Shown: positions 8,235 to 16,274, numbered from the stretch's first letter. The stretch: DNA of 52,859 nucleotides from Oscillospiraceae bacterium (GCA_031269355.1 JAISZG010000032.1:1-52859), one strand, 5' to 3'. The notes: generated from the letters alone by a model not told the origin. Numbers and translations are program-made.

Positions 8235-9542
8235 TTATCCGCCGTCTTCTCCGAGTTTGCGTATGAGGCGCCGCCTTCGCTTCTCCAAATCCGGCAATTC
8301 GCCGGGCAGCGCGCGCATCATTGCGGCGCGCGTAAGGCGCAGCGCGTCCGCCGCGTTATGCTGCCTATGCTCGGAAAGCTTCGCCAGCTCTACATACGGC
8401 TTGACGCCGCCTTCTCCGGCGAACGTCATCTGCTCGAGCACCGCGCGAGCGTCCAGCCATTCGCCTGACTTTCGATAGGATTCTGCCAGCGCGGCGCGGG
8501 CGCGCTCCGATGCCTCCGCTGTGGCGGCCGCGCGCTTGTAGCATTGCCGCGCGCGTTCCGTCTCGCCCGCCCTATCCAGGCTTCGACCTAGCGCGTACAC
8601 GTCCAGAGGGCTTTCCTGGCTATGCGCGCCGTCGTATGTTCGCGCAAGCTTGCCTAGCAGCAGCGCGAGCGAACGCACGTCCCGCGCGTTGTGCAGAAGA
8701 ATATCCTCCAGCAAGCTGAAATCCGACGTGCGCAGGTATTCGAAATACCGTTCGGGAATCAGGCTTCCGGGCAGATCGTCCTCGCGCGGCATCCCCATGA
8801 TTTCCGATTCCAGGCGCTGCAGCGTGCACGAACCGAGCCTCAGCTTCCACACTCGCCGCGCGGCGTGCAGCAGATCAAGCTGCGGCAGCTCGCGCCAGCG
8901 CGCCGTCAATCGGTTCATTATGAATCTATCGCGAAGCAGCGGCACGTCGAAGCTTTTCCCATTGAACGATACTATCCATTCCGCGTCCTGCAGCATATCG
9001 GCGTATATATTCAGCTGCGACGATTCCTGCGAATAGTCGCGCATGAGCAGCTGGCGCGTCACGAACCGTTCGCCTTCCAGCCACCCTACGCCTATCAGAA
9101 ACGCGACCGTCCCCGAGCCGCGAAGTCCCGTGGTTTCCGTATCGACGAACAGCGCGCGGCGGACATTAAACGAATCGAACGAATCGAACGAACCATCCAA
9201 ATCGCGCGGGACGCCGTCCCTCCGTCCCATCCCGGACGACGCTTCGCGCGGCACCTCGTCGGATACTCCGGATATTTTGGATGAATCGGATAAACCGCCG
9301 CCCGCGCTTTCCCCGCGCAAAAGCCGCGCGTGTTCGACGGTGACGTCAAGCAGCCCGTCGAATTCCCGCAGAGGCGTCGTTTCATCGCGCGCCCAGCACG
9401 CGGTCTCGACCGCTGGCGCGGGCGCGTTTGATTCGCGCGCGCGGCTCAGCCCCGCCTCCCCGAACGAGGCGGGACACAAGTCCGCGCCCCGATCCGCCGA
9501 TTCCGCAAGCTTGCGCAGCTTCGATTCGAGATTGCGTATCAT
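8235..9542 (-). CDS. mrfB: MrfB/YprB-like RNase H-fold exonuclease
   Basis: The partner nuclease of the MrfA helicase; in Bacillus subtilis the MrfAB pair acts in repair of mitomycin C damage. A DnaQ-like RNase H fold is visible: DTETTG (134-139), SFNGKSFD (192-199) and HNARDV (284-289) supply the acidic metal ligands. The C-terminal part (about 315-420) has TPR-like helices. ATG 9542 overlaps the helicase stop (ATGA), the normal coupled arrangement; an upstream in-frame start at 9617 lacks an SD. The N-terminal 130 residues are odd: residues about 17-34 are encoded by a copy of the palindromic repeat seen at 154-187, followed by a low-complexity Ser/Asp/Gly-rich stretch ending FDSFDSF. Confidence 0.85.
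   Translation of the reverse strand: MIRNLESKLRKLAESADRGADLCPASFGEAGLSRARESNAPAPAVETACWARDETTPLREFDGLLDVTVEHARLLRGESAGGGLSDSSKISGVSDEVPREASSGMGRRDGVPRDLDGSFDSFDSFNVRRALFVDTETTGLRGSGTVAFLIGVGWLEGERFVTRQLLMRDYSQESSQLNIYADMLQDAEWIVSFNGKSFDVPLLRDRFIMNRLTARWRELPQLDLLHAARRVWKLRLGSCTLQRLESEIMGMPREDDLPGSLIPERYFEYLRTSDFSLLEDILLHNARDVRSLALLLGKLARTYDGAHSQESPLDVYALGRSLDRAGETERARQCYKRAAATAEASERARAALAESYRKSGEWLDARAVLEQMTFAGEGGVKPYVELAKLSEHRQHNAADALRLTRAAMMRALPGELPDLEKRRRRLIRKLGEDGG
9443..9475. repeat. Palindromic repeat inside mrfB
   Basis: The minus-strand sequence CCCGCCTCGTTCGGGGAGG, continuing into GCGGGGCTGAGCC, is nearly identical to the intergenic copy at 154-187. Here it is read in frame as part of the N-terminal extension of MrfB. 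Confidence 0.65.
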
Positions 9543-12226
9543 AGCAGCGTGGAGCCATTCCCCGCAGCCCCAAATTGCGCGGCGCTTTGCCCAGTACCGC
9601 TTTCCGACCCGCGCCATGCCGCGAGCACGTCAAGCGTGCGTCGTTTCATATCTCCTCCCTGAACTTTTGCGGGGCTATGCCCCGCTGCCCCGAATGGAAT
9701 GGGGCTGCGCTCCATACCTGCCGCGGGTCCTACGCACGACGGACAGCCGCGATCGCATCCGCACGATATAATCGCGTCGCGCGCGTGGTCGAACAGCGTG
9801 TCGAGCAGCGTATATATTCTGTCGCTCAAACCTACCCCGCCGGGAATTGTGTCGTATAGAAATATAGTCGGCTTCTGTGTAAACGGATCGCGCACGTGAT
9901 AATGCACCGCGATATCCTGCCTGGCGCACATAAGATACAGCGGCGATATATTTCTCAATATATGCGCAAGTCCGTTCATTCCGTTTTGCAGATCGTCCCG
10001 CTCGAATCGTTCCGCGCGCGACTGAGGCAGCGTAATCCAGCACGCCGTCGTCTGCATCTGCGTTTCCGGTAAATCGATATAACCGAAGCCTAGATTTTCA
10101 TGCGTATCAAGCTTCATCTTTTTAAACACGGTCACCATAGACGTGACCAGCGCTTCCCCAAGCGCGCGCTCCGGCACGTCCGCGCCTGCCGTTCCTCGTT
10201 CCTTCGATCCAATCTCCAGGGGGAGGTTGGGAGGGGGATCGCAATCCCCTTCCCAAAGGAGCGAAGCGACGCGTTCCGCGTCCGCCGTTCCTCGTTCCTT
10301 CGTTCCAATCTCCAGGGGGAGGTTGGGAGGGGGATCGCAATCCCCTTCCCAAAGGAGCGAAGCGACGCGCCCCGCGCCCGCCGTTCCTCGTTCCTTCGTT
10401 CCAATCTCCAGGGGGAGGTTGGGAGGGGGATCGCAATCCCCTTCCCAAAGGAGCGAAGCGACGCGCAGAGGGCTTGTCTCGAACACGTCCAGCACGCGAA
10501 GGCTGGTCGATACGTCTGCGTCCGTATAATAATCCGCGTCGACCGCGCGAACGAACGCCTTCTTGTTCGGAAAGTCCAGCTTTTCAACTTGATATTGCTG
10601 CGCCTCGTGCATATATATCGCGTGCTCGTGCAGAAGCATCGGCACTGTGAATCGATCCATTTCGCCTATTACGCGATGGCGCTCGGGCTTTGTAACATCC
10701 ACAATAAGAAAGTTCTCGTCGCCCGCGCTGCGCAGGTGCACCTCGGCCGATGGGAATTCCTCGCTCATCCAATGCCAGCGCCCGTTGACGGCGCGCAGAA
10801 AATGGTTGTCCGTAAGATGCCCTAGCAATTCGTCCGTCGAATCCAAATCGCCGTATCTCTCGCCCTGATAGAACGGCAATTCATACGCCGCGCATTTAAA
10901 ATGATTGACCAGCACGTGGAAATTATCCGGCTGCACCAGCGCCTGCTCCGGAGATTGCCCGAAGAAATATTCCGGATGAGACACGATATATTGATCCAGC
11001 GGGCTTGACGAGGCCACCAGCACTGTAAGCGACGCGCCGACGCGCCGTCCCGCGCGGCCTGCCTGCTGCCATAGGCTGGCTATAGTGCCCGGATATCCGC
11101 ATAATACGCATGCCTCCAGGCTTCCAATATCCATTCCCAGTTCCAGCGCGTTCGTGGATACCACGGTTTTAACCGTACCAGCGCGCAGGCCTTGCTCTAT
11201 CGCGCGCCTTTCGCTGGGCAGATAACCGCTGCGATAGCCGCGCACCTTGCCGCTTCCGCCCAGCGGATCGGCGACAAGCCGCTTGAGGGCATGCGTTATC
11301 ACCTCGACGTGCAGCCGCGAACGCGCGAATACTATCGTCGAAACATTCGCGTGCAGAAGGTCGGCGGCGATGCGCTTGCTCTCGTTTACCGCGCCTTTTC
11401 GTATCCCAAGCTGCCGGTTTATAATCGGCGGATTATAAAACACGACGTGGCGCACGCCTTGTGGCGCGCCGTTATCATTAATAATAGTTATGTTTTCCTC
11501 GATAAGGGTGCGCGCCAGCTCCAGCGGATTGGCGATTGTAGCGGAGCAGCAGACGAATTGCGGCTTGCTGCCATAGAACGCGCAAAGCCGTTTCAGCCGC
11601 CGGATCACGTTCGCCATATTCGAGCCGAACACCCCTCTGTAAGTATGCAGCTCATCTATAACTATATAGCGCAGGTTTTCGAACAGCTTCATCCACTTGG
11701 TGTGGGAGGGCAGTATATTTGCGTGGAGCATATCCGGGTTTGTTACGACAATATGCCCGGCCTCGCGAATCGCGCGCCGCGCGGAGGCTGGCGTGTCGCC
11801 GTCGTATGTATATGTTTTTATATCCGCGCCGAGCGCCTGTATCAGCTCATACAGAGACGCTACCTGATCTGAGCCCAGCGCTTTTGTCGGGAAAAGATAC
11901 AGCGCGCGGCTTTCTGGGCGCTTAAGCGCCGCGTCCAGTACGGGAACGTTGTAGCACATCGTTTTCCCGGATGCGGTCGGAGTCACCACCACGATGTGTT
12001 CGCCGCGCTCAAGCGCGTCCCAAGCCGCGCGCTGATGCGTGTACGGCGCGCCAATGCCGCGCGCTGTCAGCGATACCGGAATGCGCGCGTCTAGCGTCTG
12101 CGGGTAGGGAGAGGTTCGCGCGGGACGAGCGGGCAGCGTATGCCAATGATCGACACTGCTCATAAACGAAGCGTCGCGGCGTTTTTCCGCGATCCATTGC
12201 TCGACGGTCACGAACCATACCCCCAC
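9539..12226 (-). CDS. mrfA: MrfA/YprA-like DEAH helicase with repeat insertions
   Basis: An 895-residue superfamily 2 helicase. Walker A is TPTASGKT (82-89), the DExH box DELH (191-194), and motif VI QQAGRAGR (387-394). The C-terminal DUF1998-like region has THENLGFG and the CGCDRGCPSC cysteine cluster (C822, C824, C828, C831) expected of MrfA. Residues 588-683 are three tandem 32-residue units not expected in the family, and about 837-859 are a second insertion encoded by another palindromic repeat. Both keep the frame open and lie in linker positions, so the enzyme may still work. The start is GTG 12226 or, with better SD spacing (GGTGGGGG), GTG 12211. It overlaps mrfB by four bases. Confidence 0.88.
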   Translation of the reverse strand: MGVWFVTVEQWIAEKRRDASFMSSVDHWHTLPARPARTSPYPQTLDARIPVSLTARGIGAPYTHQRAAWDALERGEHIVVVTPTASGKTMCYNVPVLDAALKRPESRALYLFPTKALGSDQVASLYELIQALGADIKTYTYDGDTPASARRAIREAGHIVVTNPDMLHANILPSHTKWMKLFENLRYIVIDELHTYRGVFGSNMANVIRRLKRLCAFYGSKPQFVCCSATIANPLELARTLIEENITIINDNGAPQGVRHVVFYNPPIINRQLGIRKGAVNESKRIAADLLHANVSTIVFARSRLHVEVITHALKRLVADPLGGSGKVRGYRSGYLPSERRAIEQGLRAGTVKTVVSTNALELGMDIGSLEACVLCGYPGTIASLWQQAGRAGRRVGASLTVLVASSSPLDQYIVSHPEYFFGQSPEQALVQPDNFHVLVNHFKCAAYELPFYQGERYGDLDSTDELLGHLTDNHFLRAVNGRWHWMSEEFPSAEVHLRSAGDENFLIVDVTKPERHRVIGEMDRFTVPMLLHEHAIYMHEAQQYQVEKLDFPNKKAFVRAVDADYYTDADVSTSLRVLDVFETSPLRVASLLWEGDCDPPPNLPLEIGTKERGTAGAGRVASLLWEGDCDPPPNLPLEIGTKERGTADAERVASLLWEGDCDPPPNLPLEIGSKERGTAGADVPERALGEALVTSMVTVFKKMKLDTHENLGFGYIDLPETQMQTTACWITLPQSRAERFERDDLQNGMNGLAHILRNISPLYLMCARQDIAVHYHVRDPFTQKPTIFLYDTIPGGVGLSDRIYTLLDTLFDHARDAIISCGCDRGCPSCVGPAAGMERSPIPFGAAGHSPAKVQGGDMKRRTLDVLAAWRGSESGTGQSAAQFGAAGNGSTLL
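9663..9715. repeat. Palindromic repeat inside the 3' end of mrfA
   Basis: It contains the perfect palindrome GCGGGGCTATGCCCCGC (9669-9685) and the GGAGCGCAGCCCCATTC block shared with 4741-4784. It lies between the codons for the cysteine cluster and those for the terminal helix of the helicase. Confidence 0.65.
10178..10465. repeat. Three tandem 96-bp units inside mrfA
   Basis: Three nearly identical 96-bp units (32 codons each) encode RVASLLWEGDCDPPPNLPLE followed by IG(T/S)KERGTA and two to four variable residues. Each unit holds an imperfect palindrome (GGGAAGGGGAT against ATCCCCCTCCC). A single near-identical copy lies outside any gene at 42434-42510. Confidence 0.9.
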
Positions 12227-12300
12227 CCAATTTCGCGTTCCTGCTGATTATACTAAATGGAATGGCATGTTGTCCATGCACATAGTTGCATCACTGTTAT

Positions 12301-12329
12301 TTGACACTGCGGTTTGTAAATGGTATAAT
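12301..12329 (+). promoter_or_regulatory. Consensus promoter of tRNA-Ser
   Basis: TTGACA (12301-12306) and TATAAT (12324-12329) with a 17-base spacer: a perfect sigma-A consensus, ending 12 bases before the mature tRNA. Confidence 0.9.
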
Positions 12330-12341
12330 AAACCGATTTGC

Positions 12342-12432
12342 GGAGAGATGGCTGAGTGGTCTAAGGCGCACGACTGGAAATCGTGTGATGGCGAATACCC
12401 ATCCGAGGGTTCAAATCCCTCTCTCTCCGCCA
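12342..12432 (+). tRNA. tRNA-Ser (GGA)
   Basis: The acceptor stem GGAGAGA/TCTCTCC, a long class II variable arm, an anticodon loop reading CTGGAAA (anticodon GGA, serine UCC/UCU codons), a TTCAAAT T-loop and an encoded CCA end are all present. The accessory island begins just downstream, although the 3' end of this tRNA is not visibly repeated at the far side. Confidence 0.95.
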
Positions 12433-12439
12433 TATTACC

Positions 12440-12470
12440 GGGGTTGGACATTGAGTCCAGCCCCATTTTG
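12440..12470 (+). terminator. Terminator of tRNA-Ser
   Basis: GGGGTTGGAC pairs with GTCCAGCCCC (one G-T wobble) around ATTGA and is followed by ATTTTG. The stretch from here to 12682 is AT-rich and holds nothing else that I can identify. Confidence 0.65.
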
Positions 12471-12682
12471 TATAGGTTTGTCCTATATTTTTTGATGTAG
12501 TTATGACATAAGCCAATTATATTTAAATATTATATAATGTACATTTTTGCGTGACTTGTAACACACGATGCAACACGCTCATAGTCCGTTGTCAAAACAT
12601 CATGCCATATTTTTCTATTTCTTTTTCCTCATATTGTCCTTACCAGAAAAGTGATATTATATTGTACGGGGAGTTGATAACG

Positions 12683-12937
12683 ATGCGTATTAAATTGTGC
12701 AAGCTTAGGCAAGATCGAGGATTGACGCAAGCTCAACTAGCGGCAGTTATCCGCGTTAGTCAAGGCACAATCGCCCATTGGGAGAGCGGTCGAGCAGTGC
12801 CGGATGGTGTCAACCGGCGCAAGCTTGCTGATTTTTTCGGCATCCCTGAGAGCGCGCTATTAGACGGATATGATCGGCAGGAGGTGGACATACAGGCATA
12901 TACCGACGCATTGCGAGCATTACATCTTATCGCATAA
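12683..12937 (+). CDS. Small XRE-family DNA-binding regulator
   Basis: An 84-residue Cro/C1-type protein. The helix-turn-helix spans about residues 4-58: LRQDRGLTQAQLAAVIRVSQ, GTIAHWESGRAVPD and LADFFGIPESALL are textbook XRE elements. ATG 12683 follows GGGGAG at a good distance; the longer open frame upstream has no SD and is not protein-like. It is the first gene after tRNA-Ser in an AT-rich island. Such small regulators are common in mobile elements and toxin-antitoxin modules; no toxin partner is adjacent, the next ORF being a convergent 41-residue one. Confidence 0.85.
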   Translation: MRIKLCKLRQDRGLTQAQLAAVIRVSQGTIAHWESGRAVPDGVNRRKLADFFGIPESALLDGYDRQEVDIQAYTDALRALHLIA

Positions 12938-12955
12938 AATAGAAAAATTATTATT

Positions 12956-12975
12956 CATAAAATTGATATTTTATG
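12956..12975. terminator. AT-rich palindrome at convergent gene ends
   Basis: CATAAAAT pairs perfectly with ATTTTATG around TGAT. It sits where the XRE gene (plus) and the 41-residue ORF (minus) converge, so a bidirectional terminator is possible. Confidence 0.4.
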
Positions 12976-13096
12976 TAAAATTATTCAACTCTTCGGCACC
13001 TTGATACGCGATCTCGATAAGCCGAGCGACAACCGCGACGAGGGATAGATCGGGGCGCATCTGCTGTAATTGTTGGAACGATTGATCGATTGTCAT
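12971..13096 (-). CDS. Small 41-residue ORF of unknown function
   Basis: Starts ATG 13096 behind AAGGGAG and ends TAA 12971. The product is an amphipathic, glutamine-rich small protein: [16 protein letters not shown], then a hydrophobic helix-like stretch ([15 protein letters not shown]) and a polar tail [11 protein letters not shown] do not recognise it. The SD and natural-looking composition argue for a real gene. Its start lies within 30 bases of where the broken ligase gene begins, so it belongs to the DNA that replaced the 5' part of that gene. Confidence 0.5.
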   Translation of the reverse strand: MTIDQSFQQLQQMRPDLSLVAVVARLIEIAYQGAEELNNFT

Positions 13097-13118
13097 TGTT
13101 GCGTTCTCCCTTCAAAGC

Positions 13119-13316
13119 ATCGAGACCATGCTTGGCTGCAAAGGGCTTGCCCGTGTGGACATGTTCTTGCAGGATAACGGACGCATTGTGTTGAACGAAG
13201 TAAACACAATGCCGGGCTTCACGTCATACAGCCGTTATCCGCGCATGATGGCTGCGGCAGGATTATTGCTTACCGAATTGATTGACCGCTTAATCGCATT
13301 AGCGCTAGAGAGGTGA
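13119..13316 (+). pseudogene. 3' fragment of a VanG-like D-Ala-D-Ala/D-Ser ligase gene
   Basis: Only the last ~65 codons of an ATP-grasp D-alanine ligase remain: [12 protein letters not shown], then [17 protein letters not shown] with the metal-binding Glu and Asn and the loop typical of the VanC/VanG/Ddl group. A complete ligase has about 350 residues. Immediately upstream of about 13119 the frame holds no ligase-like sequence and the DNA is occupied by the minus-strand 41-residue ORF. The TGA at 13314-13316 is six bases before the vanX start, so ligase and dipeptidase genes were once translationally close, as in vancomycin-resistance clusters. An active ligase cannot come from this fragment. 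Confidence 0.8.
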
Positions 13317-13321
13317 TGAGC

Positions 13322-13930
13322 ATGGAAAACGGCTTTGTATTTTTGGATGAAATGCTGCACGGAATCCGTTGGGATTCAAAATATGCAACATGGGACAACT
13401 TCACAGGAAAGCCCGTGGACGGATATGAGGTCAATCGCATAGCGGGAACATATGATCTGGGCTTGGCTCTGATGAAAGTTAGGCAGCGGGCGGCGGCTCT
13501 TGGGTATGGTCTGCTGCTTTGGGACGCTTATCGCCCCAAACGGGCGGTTAACTGCTTCTTACGGTGGGCGGCACAGCCGGAAGACGAGCGAACAAAAGCA
13601 AGATACTACCCCCATATTGAAAAAAGAGAGATAATTTCAAGAGGATATATAGCCGCAAAATCAAGCCACAGCCGAGGAAGTACTGTTGACCTTACGCTTT
13701 ACCGTCTGGATACATGTACGCTCGTACCTATGGGCGGGGACTTTGATTTTATGGACGAGCGTTCGCATCACGAAACAAATGGAGTTTCGGCGATTGAAAC
13801 GCAGAACCGTCGGATCCTGCGCTCCATTATGGAAGATAGCGGGTTTAAATCGTATAGCTGTGAATGGTGGCATTATGTGCTATGTGACGAGCCTTATCCT
13901 GACAGCTATTTCGATTTTCCTGTTTTATAG
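13322..13930 (+). CDS. VanX-like D-Ala-D-Ala dipeptidase
   Basis: A zinc dipeptidase of the VanX family (peptidase M15D) that would hydrolyse D-Ala-D-Ala. The 202-residue length matches VanX. Metal ligands are visible in SSHSRGSTVDLTL (the SxHxxGxAxD motif) and in the later EWWH, which supplies the catalytic Glu and third histidine ligand; WDAYRPKRAV is the conserved arginine motif. ATG 13322 is preferred to 13316 because GAGAGG lies eight bases upstream. There is no signal peptide, so it acts in the cytoplasm. Next to a broken ligase and with no vanH or vanS/R in view, it is probably a remnant or a housekeeping dipeptidase, not a full resistance determinant. Confidence 0.87.
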   Translation: MENGFVFLDEMLHGIRWDSKYATWDNFTGKPVDGYEVNRIAGTYDLGLALMKVRQRAAALGYGLLLWDAYRPKRAVNCFLRWAAQPEDERTKARYYPHIEKREIISRGYIAAKSSHSRGSTVDLTLYRLDTCTLVPMGGDFDFMDERSHHETNGVSAIETQNRRILRSIMEDSGFKSYSCEWWHYVLCDEPYPDSYFDFPVL

Positions 13931-13996
13931 TGTACTAAACTTTTATAATTATGATGAACGCAGAAACAGCGAAGAGTAAATGCGGAGGTAACGCCA

Positions 13997-15769
13997 ATGC
14001 TCGGAGCAATCGTCGGCGACATTGCAGGCTCGAGGGTTGAGTATAATAACAATCGAAGCAAGGATTTTGACCTGTTCGGCGATGGATGCGTTGCCACAGT
14101 CAACAGCATTATGTCCCTTGCTGTCGCCAAGGCGGTTATGGCGTGCAATAGGGACTGGTCGGCGCTTCCTGCGAACGCCGCTAAATATATTCGGGAAGTT
14201 GGCCGCAAGTACCCCGACTGCGGCTTTGGCGAGATGTTCTGCCGCTGGATTTTCAGTGATAATCCTGAACCTTCTGATAGCTTCGACAATGGCGCGGCGA
14301 CGCGCGTTTCTCCGTGTGGGTTTATCGCCAAATCGGAGTGGGAAGCCGCCGAGCTTTCCGAGATGGTCACGGCGGTTGCGCATGAAAACGAGAGAGCCTT
14401 GAACGACGCGGAAGCTACGGCGGTTGCTATTTCCATGGCGTGGCGCGGATATACAAAATCGGAAATTCTTGCCAGCATAGAGCGCAAATACTCTTCGCTT
14501 GATAATGATAATATCAATGGAACCTTTCGCTTCAACGAAACATGTAAAGAGACAGTGCTGCAAGCAATCAAATGCTTTCTTGCATCTAGCTCGTTTGAGG
14601 ATGCAATCCGCAGCGCCATAAGCATTGGCGGCGATAGCGGCGCGATCGGCGCTATCGCCGGCGCCATCGCGGAAGCTTATTATGGCGTTCCTGATGAGAT
14701 AAAAGAAAAAGCGCTGCATTTCCTTGATGAGGAACTCAGGGCGATTTATGATGAATGGGAACGATTTTGCCCGCCGCGCAACGAACGCTATTGGCTTATA
14801 ACAAAATATATCGGCAAGCTTACCGACAGTCATACGGTTTGCGGCGAAGTCATAAGCTGGGAAGAAACTTTTCCATTTGACGAATTCGAGATTGATTGGC
14901 TGCTCTTGAATTTGCCTCATTGCAACTACGGCGACATATTAAAACAAATGGGCGTTTCGCTTGACTTTGCGGAACTTACCAGCAAAGAGGTATCCTCCCT
15001 TGGCGCGGAGCAGGTGCTGGCGCTTATCGCTTCCGCCTTCCGCGACGAGCATTTCGGCAATGGTATTTTAGTGGAGTATTTTCGTACGGGTGCAATGCTA
15101 AAATGGCTCAAGCGCCTAAAAGATATCGACTGGGGTACTCCGCCGAAGAAAATTATCGCGGCAACGCTTAAACGCTGCAACAATTTTAGGCAAATCGTTT
15201 ACACCATAACTTATCATAGCAGCGCTGAAACTTGGTCGATGAATATTACAACATATGGCGATGAGCCAATTGACGAACCGCTTTATGCCGACGGAGAAGT
15301 TTTGCAAGACAATCTGGCAGCAATCCATTTTGAATACTGGAAACCTAGCTATCCGCAAGAAGGCGCCTTCAGTATATGTGACGGGCAGCAATGGAGTGCG
15401 GAAGTATTTTATGAGGACGGTAGAACATTGCATTTCGATGGCGATAACACATATCCGCCGAACTGGAATGATTTACTCGCCGTGTTTGGGATTCTTGACG
15501 AAGACTACGCGAAAACAAAACCTGAACCGGGCGAAATCATCTACTTGAGCGTCTCGTTTGATAGCAGAAAAACTTATTATTATATCACGGTTGACGATAC
15601 AATTGAAGTGTGCGATGAAGTGATCGTACCCGTTGGCGCGAATAACAATGAACTCATCGGCAAAGTGGAGGATGTTGAATATTTTCTGCCCGAAAACGTA
15701 CCGTTCCCGCTTGATAAAACAAAGGCGATTATCAGAAAAGCGAATGCGCCTGAAACGAACGGAGATTAA
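13997..15769 (+). CDS. ADP-ribosylglycohydrolase-like multidomain protein, probable pseudoenzyme
   Basis: 590 residues. Residues 1 to about 240 are clearly of the ADP-ribosylglycohydrolase (DraG/ARH) fold: MLGAIVGDIAGSRVE, DNGAATRVSPCGF and ISIGGDS...AIAGAIAEAYYG. The residues binding the two magnesium ions are changed: the usual TDDS is TVNS (V35, N36) and the usual GGDSDT is GGDSGA (G215), so hydrolase activity is doubtful. A middle region (about 275-375; FRDEHFGNGILVEYFRTGAMLKWLKRL) resembles DUF6508-type domains, and the last 75 residues (LSVSFDSRKTYYYITVDDTI, PLDKTKAIIRK) are a small beta domain found at the ends of many clostridial proteins. SD GGAGGT precedes ATG 13997. It could be an ADP-ribose-binding module rather than an enzyme. 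Confidence 0.8.
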   Translation: MLGAIVGDIAGSRVEYNNNRSKDFDLFGDGCVATVNSIMSLAVAKAVMACNRDWSALPANAAKYIREVGRKYPDCGFGEMFCRWIFSDNPEPSDSFDNGAATRVSPCGFIAKSEWEAAELSEMVTAVAHENERALNDAEATAVAISMAWRGYTKSEILASIERKYSSLDNDNINGTFRFNETCKETVLQAIKCFLASSSFEDAIRSAISIGGDSGAIGAIAGAIAEAYYGVPDEIKEKALHFLDEELRAIYDEWERFCPPRNERYWLITKYIGKLTDSHTVCGEVISWEETFPFDEFEIDWLLLNLPHCNYGDILKQMGVSLDFAELTSKEVSSLGAEQVLALIASAFRDEHFGNGILVEYFRTGAMLKWLKRLKDIDWGTPPKKIIAATLKRCNNFRQIVYTITYHSSAETWSMNITTYGDEPIDEPLYADGEVLQDNLAAIHFEYWKPSYPQEGAFSICDGQQWSAEVFYEDGRTLHFDGDNTYPPNWNDLLAVFGILDEDYAKTKPEPGEIIYLSVSFDSRKTYYYITVDDTIEVCDEVIVPVGANNNELIGKVEDVEYFLPENVPFPLDKTKAIIRKANAPETNGD

Positions 15770-16273
15770 TTGAATCTGTCTTCAGGTGAAACGCTCGTTC
15801 ATTTTTCCGTCGCCGGTTTGGGGAGCGGACTGGATGATGAGCGGATAGGCGAATGCTGGTGCCTTGTGAGTCTTCGGATAACGACACGCTATTTTCATTA
15901 CAGCAAAGTCAATGATGAGATGCTTGGATTTTGCGAGGTTTCATATCTCAGAGACAAGCTTGATGAATTGCTGGAGGATAAAATTCAGCAACCCAAAACG
16001 GTCGGCTTTACGGAGCCGGATATTGCATTAAAGCTGTATCCCAAGTTTGATCTGCGCGCCTCTCCCGATATTGCGCATGCAAAAGAAGGGCGCGCGATTC
16101 AGGGAATTTACGCCGAACTCATCATCAATCTCGCAGATTCGATTTTGGGATACAATGGGCAATCATATACCATTCCGCTTGACAGGGCGGAACTCGTATC
16201 TCTGAAAGAATATATCGACCGTCGAATTCCGGCGCTTGAGGAGCAGTGGGAAAGCCGCCGTGCCCATCGTTAA
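15770..16273 (+). CDS. Unrecognised 167-residue protein coupled to the ARH-like gene
   Basis: TTG 15770 follows directly on the TAA of the ARH-like gene, with GGAG eight bases upstream, so translation is coupled. The first ~90 residues look like a beta-rich domain (LVHFSVAGLG, CWCLVSLRITTRYFHYSKVN), and the C-terminal ~60 are helical and charged (LVSLKEYIDRRIPALEEQWE). No signal peptide or membrane segment. I do not recognise the family. Obligate pairing with an ARH-like protein suggests a shared task, possibly as an immunity or adaptor protein, which is inference only. Confidence 0.65.
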   Translation: MNLSSGETLVHFSVAGLGSGLDDERIGECWCLVSLRITTRYFHYSKVNDEMLGFCEVSYLRDKLDELLEDKIQQPKTVGFTEPDIALKLYPKFDLRASPDIAHAKEGRAIQGIYAELIINLADSILGYNGQSYTIPLDRAELVSLKEYIDRRIPALEEQWESRRAHR

Positions 16274-16274
16274 T

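Noticed and set aside
10178-10465. Possible frameshift or assembly expansion in mrfA
   Set aside because: All units are exactly 96 bp and differ at several positions, the frame stays open throughout, and a separate copy exists at 42434; collapse or expansion of the copy number cannot be excluded without reads.
13322-13930. Functional vancomycin-resistance cluster
   Set aside because: The ligase is truncated, and vanH, vanT, vanR and vanS are absent.
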